Assembly (NCBI RefSeq): GCF_001420995.1
Contig: NZ_CP012186.1
Span: 93,378 to 157,377 of the forward strand
DNA from: Pseudonocardia sp. EC080619-01
Lineage (GTDB): Bacteria; Actinomycetota; Actinomycetes; Mycobacteriales; Pseudonocardiaceae
DNA: 64,000 bases
Direction: 5' to 3'
The position numbers and the translations under genes were made by a program. The notes below the pieces were generated by a model. The model ran no database searches, had not been told where the DNA came from, and saw only the letters and a program-made list of their open reading frames with translations. Of this stretch, positions 43,632-52,391 are shown in pieces; the stretch's first letter is position 1, and every line of letters starts with the position of its first letter.

Positions 43632-45296
43632 GTGACCGCGCAGACCCGCCCGGTTCCGTCGTGGCTGGCGGACACCGTGCTCTACCACGTGTACCCACCG
43701 TCGTTTGCCGACTCCGACGGTGACGGCATTGGTGACCTACGCGGCATCGGCGAACATCTGGACTACCTCAAGTGGCTGGGGGTCGGCGCCATCTGGCTGA
43801 GCCCGTGTTTCACATCGGAGTTCGGGGACGGCGGGTACGACGTTGTGGACTTCCTGACGATTGCGCCCCGCTACGGGACGAACGAGGACGCGACGGCGCT
43901 GATCGACGCGGCCCGCCACCGGGGGATCCGCGTGATCCTCGACCTGGTGGCGGGGCACACCTCGCACTGCCACCCGTGGTTCCAGGAGTCGGCCGACACG
44001 CCCGGCGACCACAGGTACATCTGGTCAGACAACGCGGTCCCGCCCTCGCACGAGTGGGTAGCCAACCGGGGGAAGAAGGGCGGATTCTATCGTGCCAATT
44101 TCTATCCCATCCAGCCGGCGCTGAACTTCGGCTACGCGCGCCCCGACCCGAGCGAACCCTGGCGCCAGCCCGTCGACGCCGCCGCTCCGCTGGCCAACCG
44201 GGCCGCTTTGCGAGAGATCATGAGCTTCTGGTTCGATCGCGGCGTCTCCGGTTTTCGTGTCGACATGGCCTCCTCCCTGGTCAAGGACGATCCCGGCCAC
44301 GTTGAGACGGCCAGGCTGTGGAGACAGATGCGCGAGTGGGTCGACGCCGCGTATCCCGATCGTGCACTGCTCGCGGAGTGGGGCGAGCCAACCGTTTCCC
44401 TTCGGGCTGGCTTCCACGCCGACTTCTTTCTGCATTTCGCTGGCCCGGCCCTGCGGTCGCTATGGGACAACAACACCGGCACGCGCGGCCCGTGGAGCGA
44501 TGACGCTTCTTGCTACTTCGACGCCGCCGGACGCGGCTCGATGGGGGCATTCCTCGACGCTTGGTGGGAGGCGGCCAACTCGGCCGCCGGCGGTTCCGGG
44601 CTGGTCGCGTTACCAACTGCCAGCCACGACTTCTCCCGCCTAGTTTGCGGCCCGCGAACTCGCGATATGGTGGTTCCGGCGTTTGCGTTCCAGCTAACCT
44701 GGCCGTTGCTGCCGGTCGTCTACTACGGCGACGAGATAGGTATGAGATTCGTGCATGGTCTGCCGGATAAGGAGGGCAGCCAGTGTGGAACCCAGGCCCG
44801 GCAGGGCTCGCGCACTCCGATGCAATGGGACGACGGCCCGAACGCCGGGTTTTCGACAGCGCCAGCCCAGGCCCTTTACCTGCCCGTTGATGCTGACCCG
44901 CAGCGGCCGACCGTAGCCGGCGCGCTGGCGGATAAATCGTCGCTGCTGCACCACGTCCGGCGGCTCGTTCACCTGCGCCGGAACACGTCCGCTTTAAGGG
45001 GCGACTCACCGGTGGAGGTACTGCATGGCGACTACCCGTTCGTCTACACCCGAGGTGGGCGGGAGCGCCTCCTTGTTGTCGTAAACGGCCGTAGGGAACC
45101 TGCGAGCGCACCGGTCGGCGCCGACGGCGCCTGCCCCCTGGCTGTGCACGGGGTCCAGGTATCTAGAGGACATGTGCACGCCAGCGGCTTCTCCTACGGC
45201 GTGTTCAAGCTGCCGCCGGAGACGGTCGGCCCGTCAGGGGCGACAGCCGAGAGCCCCCGGAGCAGGAGTCCGGACAACGCAGGGAGTCTTGCGTAA
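43632..45296 (+). CDS. GH13 alpha-glucosidase or transglucosidase
   Basis: A 554-residue alpha-amylase-family enzyme. Catalytic residues: Asp211 in GFRVDMASS, Glu249 in LLAEWGEP and Asp333 in TASHDF. The N-terminus (LYHVYPPSFADSDGDGIGDL) and QGSRTPMQWDDGPNAGF resemble oligo-1,6-glucosidase and trehalose-synthase-type members. Conserved region I reads DLVAGHTSHCHPWF, with Gly where Asn is usual. No signal peptide, so it acts in the cytoplasm. It could trim or transfer glucose in building the glycosylated product, or release glucose for the ROK kinase. It begins 42 bases after the oxidase stop, so co-transcribed. Confidence 0.87.
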   Translation: MTAQTRPVPSWLADTVLYHVYPPSFADSDGDGIGDLRGIGEHLDYLKWLGVGAIWLSPCFTSEFGDGGYDVVDFLTIAPRYGTNEDATALIDAARHRGIRVILDLVAGHTSHCHPWFQESADTPGDHRYIWSDNAVPPSHEWVANRGKKGGFYRANFYPIQPALNFGYARPDPSEPWRQPVDAAAPLANRAALREIMSFWFDRGVSGFRVDMASSLVKDDPGHVETARLWRQMREWVDAAYPDRALLAEWGEPTVSLRAGFHADFFLHFAGPALRSLWDNNTGTRGPWSDDASCYFDAAGRGSMGAFLDAWWEAANSAAGGSGLVALPTASHDFSRLVCGPRTRDMVVPAFAFQLTWPLLPVVYYGDEIGMRFVHGLPDKEGSQCGTQARQGSRTPMQWDDGPNAGFSTAPAQALYLPVDADPQRPTVAGALADKSSLLHHVRRLVHLRRNTSALRGDSPVEVLHGDYPFVYTRGGRERLLVVVNGRREPASAPVGADGACPLAVHGVQVSRGHVHASGFSYGVFKLPPETVGPSGATAESPRSRSPDNAGSLA

Positions 45297-45484
45297 CCCC
45301 GGCCATTCATGTCATTGGCAGATTGACCGTGAGATGGCTGTAGCAGTTGGCTGCTATCGAAGTTTCGTCATCGCGCGATCCGAAGCAGACGATTGATTGG
45401 CATATGGGTTAAGCGCCGTAGAGTCCGTCTCTGCCGCATGGTTCATTGCATAGTGATGACATCTCAAAGAGAAGGGTTCAGAGT

Positions 45485-46388
45485 TTGAATTCGCTCCCGC
45501 CGATCGTATGCGCCGTGGACGACAACTTCGAGCTGCCTGTCCGGGTACTGCTCGAATCTTTGGCCTGGGCTCACGGGCATTGTCGGGAGGATATCCGCGT
45601 CATAATACTCTATGATCAGCTAGGCCGTACCTCGAATACTCGGATCGTCGAGCACGGCAAGCGGCTGGGGTTGACAGTGGAGCTTGTCCGGAGTCCGCCA
45701 GTGGACCGACGCTACCCGGTGTTGAATAGATTCACAACCGCGATCTATCTGAGATTGAACGTTCACGAGGTACTTGCCGACGAGAGCAGGGTGCTGTATT
45801 TGGACTCGGACGTGCTCGTCAGGGGCGACTTGCGGGAGCTGCTGATCTTGCCGATGGAGGGTCACGCGATTGGGGCCGTCCGAGACTCGGTGCGACCGAC
45901 GCTGGGGCTGCGGCGGGGCGCTCCCGACCTCGCGCGAATTCGCCGCCGACCGCGAGTACTTCAACTCCGGCGTTCTTCTGCTAGATTTGGACGAATGCCG
46001 TGCCAGCGGTGTTCTCGACCGGGCGTGCTCGATTCTTGCCGATCGGCGCGACGAGGTTCGCTTTCCCGATCAGGACGCATTAAACTGGGCAGCGGACGAT
46101 GAGTGGCTGCGTCTAGCCCCGGAATGGAACACGTTTGCAATGTCGATTATTGTCGGCAGAAATGACTACGTCCATTCCGCGGAGGATGTGGTCAGCCTCG
46201 AATCGCTGCTGCGAGCCGAGGAGGTGGCGTCTATTCTGCACTTCAGCGGTCGGAATAAGCCGTGGCAGAAGACGTGTCCGCAGAGCCGAACCCGCGATAT
46301 GTATCGGCGAACGATGCGACGGGTGGAGCGCGACCGCTTGGCGGCTGAGGGGGCCTCGGGCGTGGACAGCGTGCTGTTGGGTGGCTGA
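45485..46388 (+). pseudogene. GT8-family glycosyltransferase, frameshifted
   Basis: The first frame carries the nucleotide-sugar part (IVCAVDDNFELPVRVLLESL; DXD motif LYLDSDVLVRGDL) to about 45920 (RPTLGLRRG). The second frame continues as REFAADREYFNSGVLLLDLD, FPDQDALNWAADDEWLRLAP and ILHFSGRNKPW to TGA 46388. One extra base in the GGCGGGGCG run near 45916 explains the shift. The start is TTG 45485 (after AAGAGAAGGG) or 45446. GT8 includes galactinol synthases, which glycosylate myo-inositol, a striking match to the inositol synthase in this cluster. The product is inactive if the shift is real. Confidence 0.85.
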
Positions 46389-46415
46389 TCGTCGCCAGGT
46401 AAGAGCATCGTCGGG

Positions 46416-47321
46416 TCAGCTCCACCGCGGTGCGGTAGTTGCGGTGCGGGCTTCGCCTGCCAGGAGCAGCGCACCCTGCAGCGAGGAAGCTCCGTTCAGT
46501 GTGGAGCGTTGAACCTCGGGCAGAGCGTGACCGTCCCGCTGGAGTAACTCCACATGCTCGGCGACCACCTCGACGAAGCCGGGGAGCTGGGCGAAGCCAC
46601 CGCCGATCACGGTGACGTCGCTACATACCATCTCGGCTATGCTGACCGCGCCGGCTGCGAGGGCGACGCATCCCGCCCGGACCGCGGTGACCGCCCAGTT
46701 CTCCCCGTCCACCCAACCCCGTTCTAGGCAGGCAAAATCGACGGGGCCGCCGCGCAGGACGCCCGCTCGTCGCAGCACCGCGCTTCCCGACGCGGTGGCC
46801 TGCAGACAGCCGTGCCGTCCACATTCACACTTGTCGCCCGCGGTGTCGACGATCATGTGGCCGATCTCGCAGGAGCCTCTTCCCGCACCGGGGACAGGAC
46901 GCCCGTCCAGGACGATGCCGCCGCCTATTCCCGTCCCGACGCCGAGGTAGACGATGTCGGCGAGACCGGCATGCTCAGCCTCCGCTAGCGCGGCGAGATC
47001 TCCGTCGTCCGCGGAACGGGCGGGCACATCCGGCGGAAGCAGTTCATCGAGGAACGCCCGCCAGTCCATGCCCACCCAGTGCGGCCGGTTCGGCCAGCTG
47101 GTGACCGTTCCGCGACGGTTCACTGTGGCTGGAAACGCGACACCGAGCGCCTCTGGCCGACCAGTCGCCCAGACCGCGGCAAGTAGCGTCGTACGCAGCA
47201 ATGAGAGATCCTGGGCCAAGTCGGCCCCCTCGGCCCAGCGGACCACCGCGGCGTACGGCTCACGGCCGTCGGCGCGGACCGCGACCTTGGATCCGCCGAT
47301 ATCTAGGGCAAGCACGCTCAT
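46416..47321 (-). CDS. ROK-family sugar kinase
   Basis: A 301-residue protein; ATG 47321 follows GGGGAGC. Phosphate loop VLALDIGGSKVAV, second nucleotide site YLGVGTGIGGGI, and the ROK zinc site EIGHMIVDTAGDKCECGRHG (His with three Cys). The family phosphorylates glucose, N-acetylhexosamines or cyclitols (in acarbose-type pathways). Here glucose to glucose 6-phosphate, feeding the inositol synthase, is the simplest role; a cyclitol kinase is an alternative. It converges with the GT8 gene, 27 bases apart. Confidence 0.88.
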   Translation of the reverse strand: MSVLALDIGGSKVAVRADGREPYAAVVRWAEGADLAQDLSLLRTTLLAAVWATGRPEALGVAFPATVNRRGTVTSWPNRPHWVGMDWRAFLDELLPPDVPARSADDGDLAALAEAEHAGLADIVYLGVGTGIGGGIVLDGRPVPGAGRGSCEIGHMIVDTAGDKCECGRHGCLQATASGSAVLRRAGVLRGGPVDFACLERGWVDGENWAVTAVRAGCVALAAGAVSIAEMVCSDVTVIGGGFAQLPGFVEVVAEHVELLQRDGHALPEVQRSTLNGASSLQGALLLAGEARTATTAPRWS

Positions 47322-47675
47322 TCTTGCTCCCCACAATCGGCGCACCGTGGCCGGGTGAATCTTCTGTCATTGCGTCGTGCTTTGCGCATGCGATGCCCTT
47401 CCTGGATCCGTACGTGGAGTCTGGGGCGCGGGCCTCGTCGTGGGGGTTCGAGGCCACGCATGGCGGCAGAAGGCCGCGGCACCGAAACGTACCGGCGGCC
47501 CAATCACGTCGAGTTCGGCCGGCCGGAGCGAACCACCAGCTCCTCGCCGACCAAGTGGGCCGACGAACTGCACGTTTGGAGACTTCGAGCTTCGGTGCGT
47601 CTGTCTGCCCCGGCCAACGTCCTTCGAATTCGCCACCCAACCCACGTCTCTCGCCGTGTCGTCGACTGTCGCTTG
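47322..47675. other. 354-base gap between the kinase and acyltransferase 2
   Basis: No gene is recognised. Several overlapping frames are open but have no start signal or family match and look like GC-rich shadows. It may hold the kinase promoter and the acyltransferase terminator. Confidence 0.3.
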
Positions 47676-48953
47676 TCAGAGCGACACTTCCTCGGACAGC
47701 AACTGCTCGAGTAGGCAATTGAACTGCTCGACTACTCGTTCCATATCGCTCGAGGGGAAGAGTGTGCCGTCCAAGCAAAACCTGAATGTCAGCTCCTGCG
47801 CGTAACGCGTTACTAAAATTATTGGTGCGCGGCCCGGTGCTAGACCGCAAACATCGATGCTCTCGATCCGATTCTCGTCAAATACTATCGGATAATCGAG
47901 ATCGCCGAGAATGGAGACAACGCAGGTGGGGCTCTCGATATCTGGACAGTCTGGCCGCGCCATTGCGAGGATGCCTCGCTCTGCGTCGTGATCCATCAAG
48001 CTTTGCCGCAGCTGGAAATCGTATTGATCTGCAATATGGCGGATGCTGTCGGACCTGCTGAAGCGCGGTATGCTACGGAATCCAATAGCTCCTGCAAAGT
48101 TCGTCATGTGCAGAGCCTCGACAGTAGGGTGAACTCTGTTCCGTAGATCGACCGGTACAAACAGTACAACGGGCCGGTCGTCATCGCGATCGTGCGCTGC
48201 AGCGACTTTTATGGCCTTAGCAATTGCGCTTAGCGCAAGTGCACTGAACCTGACCCCCCAGGCTTTCGCGATAGTTCTGAGGCGGTCAGACTGAACCGCG
48301 TCGAACGTGGAGGAAAACATCGTGAAATCAGGTGTAGCTGACCTGACTTCGTTCGAAGACGTGATTCTCAGTACTGGTTTTCCTGCGAGTTCATCGGTTA
48401 CTGTATTAATGTAGTGAAGAACCTGCTCGCTGGTCCACGCGTGCTCTAAGAGCACGTCGACGGACTCAGGGAGGTGAGGCTCATAGCGGTCGTATGGGTG
48501 GCTTTCGGTGTTGTTATTGCAGGAGTAGTAGACAGCCAATCGTTCTAGCAGTGCTATAAGCGATTTCCCGTCACCGATGATGTGGTCGATTGAGAGCGCG
48601 ACAGTTGTCTCGCTGTCAGCTTCAAATACGGTCAAGGTGGATAGAGTGGAATTACGATCGAAGCGCGCTTGGCCTAATTTATTCAGTGCGTCGCTTCGGG
48701 AGGATGCAACCGACATGGCTGGTTCGACGCATTTATCATCCAGCGTGAAGTGCCAGTCCGCGCCGTTGTGCGTGAGCCTCGATTTCAACAGAGGGCATTC
48801 TTCACACAATCTTCTGAATGCGGAGAGGAGTCTACGGTGGTCTAGCCTACCGCGCATGGTCACGCAAGCGATAATTGGTGACGATGGGGCGTTAGCGAAG
48901 TTGAGTTCGCTCGCGCCTAGTGTTCGAAACATCTTCGACTCCTGCGTCTGCAT
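47676..48953 (-). CDS. PapA5-like condensation-fold acyltransferase 2
   Basis: A 425-residue stand-alone acyltransferase. The active-site motif SIDHIIGDGKS contains the HxxxD pair (His124, Asp128). The C-terminal half has the PapA5-type latch region (VLFVPVDLRNRV; TCVVSILGDLDYPIVF; CLDGTLFPSSDMERVVEQFN). PapA5 esterifies diols with acyl groups held on a polyketide synthase. Here it may join the chorismatase-derived acid to a cyclitol or sugar hydroxyl. Base composition is visibly less GC-rich than its neighbours, suggesting separate acquisition. ATG 48953 (or TTG 48962) is the start. Confidence 0.82.
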   Translation of the reverse strand: MQTQESKMFRTLGASELNFANAPSSPIIACVTMRGRLDHRRLLSAFRRLCEECPLLKSRLTHNGADWHFTLDDKCVEPAMSVASSRSDALNKLGQARFDRNSTLSTLTVFEADSETTVALSIDHIIGDGKSLIALLERLAVYYSCNNNTESHPYDRYEPHLPESVDVLLEHAWTSEQVLHYINTVTDELAGKPVLRITSSNEVRSATPDFTMFSSTFDAVQSDRLRTIAKAWGVRFSALALSAIAKAIKVAAAHDRDDDRPVVLFVPVDLRNRVHPTVEALHMTNFAGAIGFRSIPRFSRSDSIRHIADQYDFQLRQSLMDHDAERGILAMARPDCPDIESPTCVVSILGDLDYPIVFDENRIESIDVCGLAPGRAPIILVTRYAQELTFRFCLDGTLFPSSDMERVVEQFNCLLEQLLSEEVSL

Positions 48954-49429
48954 GCCGGACAATCCCCGTATGGGGTTTCGTTTCGAGTGCTAGCGATAAG
49001 AGGTCGATCAAGTACCGTTATGCGGGTTATTGGTGGTGCGGTAGCAGAACGGTACGAAGGGCTCCCGTGGCGTTGATATCGGCGCTTCGAGTAGTTGCCG
49101 GAGGGACTTAGCCATAAACATGCCGCTCCGATTCGCATCAGTTCCTGTCGGTATTGGGATCTGGTATCGATCGGAATGAACAGCTCCTCCGGTGCCTCCT
49201 GTTCATCGGGTGTTTCGGGTCACGACGTCGACGCTGTGTTTAACAACTACAGCGAACGATGTCGGGAGAGCAAGTTCTGGCATACCATCGTTGGGGATGT
49301 CCGCGTCGTCGGCTCCCGGAGTCGAGGACCTTCAGCACATAGTCGAGGTCTCGGGGGAGAATCAGTTCATCGAGGTGGCCCGGGCGTGGACTGGCGTCCG
49401 CAGGCTAAGGGGACCCGTGAGGCTCGTCG
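48954..49429. other. 476-base region at the cluster's right edge
   Basis: Relatively AT-rich near 48990-49080, consistent with a promoter for acyltransferase 2 on the minus strand. No gene or family match is seen. It ends at a Tn3 scrap. Confidence 0.3.
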
Positions 49430-49575
49430 AGGGAAGCGGGTCGGCGGGCGGCTGCTGAAGCTGGTGGCCGTTCGGGCGTTGGGTACGTTCCTGATCGACA
49501 CGCTGGATGTACCGACCGCCGTTCTCGATTAAGCCGTCGCCCAGCTCGGGGTGGACGACCCGTCGTGTGTGAAGC
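49430..49575 (+). mobile_element. Tn3-family transposase N-terminal scrap
   Basis: The plus-strand frame RLLKLVAVRALGTFLIDTLD, VPTAVLD, stop, AVAQLGVDDPSCVK matches the DUF4158 N-terminal domain of Tn3 transposases (typically LGTFLPDPLDVP and LGIDDPSCVKRY). A TAA at about 49530 replaces a Tyr codon. Both ends are missing. Confidence 0.65.
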
Positions 49576-49751
49576 CGCTATCTGGATCGGCGCCAGACCC
49601 GGTTCGACCCGTCAGGGGTCCTCGCGCTGCACGGTGAGGTCTTGAGGGCGTCGGCGGCCGTAGGTCACCAGGACCGCGTCCGACACCCAGCGCGCCGGTT
49701 GCCGACTCCTCGAGCGCACCGCCGGCGGTCGCTTCGATCCGGATGTCGAGG

Positions 49752-50804
49752 TCAGTGGCGGCCGTCGAGTAGGGCCTGGATCCGGTCGTTGAGGGCGTCG
49801 GCGTGGTCGGCGACATTGTCGAGGAGCGTCAGCACGTCGTTCAGGCTTGGCGAGGTGCGCGCAGGCGGTGCTCCGGCAGGCCATGGCCCCGCCGAGTCCG
49901 GTGGTCCGTCGGGCGAGTGCGGTAGTAGCCGGTTCGCCGGGGCGGTCAGGGCTGTTCGGCTGGCGGCGAGGGCTAGACGGGTACGGATGGTGCGGATGGT
50001 GATGGGACGGTAGTCATCGTGCCAGCCGTGCTGGTCGATGGCCGGCAGCAGGACCGCGGCGCCGGGCCAGCGGTGCGGGGCGCGGGGGTGGTGTCGGTGG
50101 GGGTCGTCCGGGGTGACGGCGTCGGCGGCGACGAGGTCCATGCGGGCCGAGCCGCGGCCGAGGCCATCGAGGGTGCCGAGGATGTCGAGCCAGCGCGCCA
50201 CCGCGCACGCCGAGCACACCTGTGGGTCCGGATCTGTGGGAACCGTCTGCCCGGCGACGGTCACCGCACCGCCGTCGGCGGTGGCGGTGCTGCCCGCCGA
50301 CGGGTCAGGCGGTGCGTCGGTGGTGATCTCGGTTGGCGTCAGAGTCCTGGCGACGGGGTAGGGGTGGGCGAGGCTGACGGTGAGCACGATGAGGAAGGCG
50401 TCGCGGCGGCCGTGCAGGCCGTGGGGCCAGCCCCGAGTGGGGCACGCGGCGATCATCGCGCCCGCATCGCCCCAGTGTCGGGTTGGTCGCGGGGGCGTGG
50501 GCGCGGCGGACCCGTCATCCGGGCGAGAAAGCAGGTAGCCGGCGCGGCGGTGGGCGGTCGCGATCGCCCGCACACGCCGGGCCAGCGTGTCAGACCGAGC
50601 AGGCAGCGCGGTGAGGAACCCCGTCAGGGCGGCCACGGTGGTCGGCAACGCGGGTTGGTCGGTGGCGGTGGCGTAGTCACAAAACAGCGCCCACTCCCCC
50701 ACATAGCCGGGCCCGGCGCCGTCCCGAGGCGCGGACGCGACCTCCACCGTCATCGCCTGGGTCGCGTCGCTGGTCGACGTCGAGGTGGGCGGATTTTTGC
50801 TCAC
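49752..50804 (-). CDS. integrase companion protein lacking the catalytic motifs
   Basis: A 350-residue protein starting at GTG 50804, which overlaps the stop of the upstream recombinase (GTGA). Its N-terminal segment (VGEWALFCDYATATDQPALP; LTGFLTALPARSDTLARRVR) resembles the SAM-like DNA-binding domain of tyrosine recombinases and of its partner. A CSACAVARWLDIL block parallels CPPCAVLRWLHLL of the partner. The Arg, HxxR and Tyr motifs are not visible. It probably acts with the partner as a non-catalytic subunit. Its last 30 residues have a diverged copy at 27940. Confidence 0.7.
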   Translation of the reverse strand: MSKNPPTSTSTSDATQAMTVEVASAPRDGAGPGYVGEWALFCDYATATDQPALPTTVAALTGFLTALPARSDTLARRVRAIATAHRRAGYLLSRPDDGSAAPTPPRPTRHWGDAGAMIAACPTRGWPHGLHGRRDAFLIVLTVSLAHPYPVARTLTPTEITTDAPPDPSAGSTATADGGAVTVAGQTVPTDPDPQVCSACAVARWLDILGTLDGLGRGSARMDLVAADAVTPDDPHRHHPRAPHRWPGAAVLLPAIDQHGWHDDYRPITIRTIRTRLALAASRTALTAPANRLLPHSPDGPPDSAGPWPAGAPPARTSPSLNDVLTLLDNVADHADALNDRIQALLDGRH

Positions 50805-51994
50805 AGGCCGAGCCGGGTCACGGCGTTGCCCAGTAGGGGGGCGTGGTCGCGGTCGTAGGTTTCGATCATGGCGTCGCTGGTGTGACGGGTCTGACGGCGC
50901 ACCGCGCGGTGATCCGCGCCAGCGCGGCGGGCAGTGGTGACGAATCCGACACGCAGCGAGTGGAATCCTACCGGGCCAGGGAGCCCCCCAGATTGGGCGC
51001 GTCGGCGGACCAGGGCGTGTAGCGCGTCCCCGGTGACCGGGGCGTCGGTCAGGGCCCCGCCGCGGCGGATCGCGCGCAGCAGCGGCGTCTCCCCCGGCAG
51101 CGCTGGCTCCGGTGCCCGGATGCCTCGGCCGAAGCCGGCCGGCGGGTCGGGGGGCTCGGTGGCCGATTGGGGGTGCGGATAGAGGTGCTCGTGCTCGGCC
51201 CAGCGTGGGGTGGTCAGGACCGCACGCATCAGCGCGGCCCGGCCCTCGCGGGCGGCGGCGAGGAGGTGCAGCCAGCGCAGCACCGCGCACGGCGGACACG
51301 TTCCGGCGTGTGCCCCGTAGGGAAGTACGACGACCGCACTACGGGCGACCTGGTCGGTCTTGGAACGCCGGATCCGTACGTGGAGCCCGTCGGTGGGGTG
51401 GAAGGTCAGATCCTCGACGGTCAGCGCGGCGAGCTCGCCGCGGCGCAGCGCTCCGGCGAAGCCCATGAGCAGAACCGCCGCGTCGCGGGCAGCAGTGAGC
51501 CCTGCTGGCCACGTCCCGAACTCAAGGCCAGCCAGGAGCGTGCGGAGGTCGTCGAGCAGCAGCGGGCGCATCTGGCGCGTCGTGTGCGCGCGGGCTCGTT
51601 TGATCCCGGTCAGCACCGCGCCCACCGCCGGGTCCCGGGTCGGCGAGGAGTACCCGGCGTCGCGGTGGATCGCGGCGATCGCGGCCAGGCGGCGGGCCAT
51701 CGTCGCGGGCGAGAACACATGTTCGCCTTCAGCGGTGCGGGTGGCCTCCATGTCCGCGAGGTACAGCCGCACCGTGTCCACCCCGGCAGGAAGCGCATGG
51801 ATGCCGGCGGCGGCGCACCACCGGTCGAAGTGCGACCAGTCACCGGCGTAGGCGGCACGGGTCCGTGGCGCCCGCGACGCCGTGGCGTGGTCGTCGGCCC
51901 GGGCGGCCAGAGCCTCCAGAGAGGCCGCCCGCTGCGCCGCGATGCTCCGCTCCCCCGCGAAGGTCGGGTCTGCGACGTCGCTGGGCTCGTTCAC
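50801..51994 (-). CDS. tyrosine recombinase / site-specific integrase
   Basis: About 397 residues from GTG 51994 (the frame extends to 52090). N-terminal SAM-like domain (RTRAAYAGDWSHFDRWCAAA; TMARRLAAIAAIHRDAGY). Catalytic domain: Arg in MGFAGALRRGELAALTVED, Lys in VRIRRSKTDQVARS, HxLR in VGFHSLRVGFVTTARRAG, and RHTSDAMIETYDRDH with the Tyr nucleophile. All key residues are visible, so it is probably active. It is coupled to the companion gene by overlap and probably moves the island whose edge it marks. Confidence 0.87.
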   Translation of the reverse strand: MNEPSDVADPTFAGERSIAAQRAASLEALAARADDHATASRAPRTRAAYAGDWSHFDRWCAAAGIHALPAGVDTVRLYLADMEATRTAEGEHVFSPATMARRLAAIAAIHRDAGYSSPTRDPAVGAVLTGIKRARAHTTRQMRPLLLDDLRTLLAGLEFGTWPAGLTAARDAAVLLMGFAGALRRGELAALTVEDLTFHPTDGLHVRIRRSKTDQVARSAVVVLPYGAHAGTCPPCAVLRWLHLLAAAREGRAALMRAVLTTPRWAEHEHLYPHPQSATEPPDPPAGFGRGIRAPEPALPGETPLLRAIRRGGALTDAPVTGDALHALVRRRAQSGGLPGPVGFHSLRVGFVTTARRAGADHRAVRRQTRHTSDAMIETYDRDHAPLLGNAVTRLGL

Positions 51995-52090
51995 GGCTGC
52001 CACGGGTGTCCAGTGAGACGCATCGTGGCCTCCCCTGAAGCCGGGTCCGTGCCCATCGAAGCCCCTCTCGTGGCCGTGAGCGCGGCCCAC

Positions 52091-52391
52091 TGCCGCACGT
52101 TAGGTCAGATAACGGGAGATTATCGTAGGTCTCAATCCACGGGGCGGAAGCGACCAGGAAGCGTCCTCGCCGGGACTCCCGGAGGAGACCAGGCGGATGG
52201 CGGCGGAGCACCGATAGGGGCTCTGAGCTGCGACTCCTGCCGAGAACGGGTGTTCTGGGAGAGCGCCGCCGCCGAGGCGCCACTCATCGCGGTGCCGGTG
52301 GCCCGTCGGGCGCTGTCGCACATGCACGCACCCGCCTGGCCCGTCCGGTCGCGGACCGATTCGACAGACCGGGCGCAGCGCTCCAGCCTGC
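52091..52391. other. 301-base gap
   Basis: No gene is seen. It should contain the promoter of the integrase pair on the minus strand and of the VOC gene on the plus strand. No motif stands out. Confidence 0.3.

Noticed and set aside
28073..48953. Polyketide or nonribosomal peptide synthetase modules
   Set aside because: No ketosynthase, adenylation or carrier motifs were seen; the condensation-fold proteins are stand-alone.
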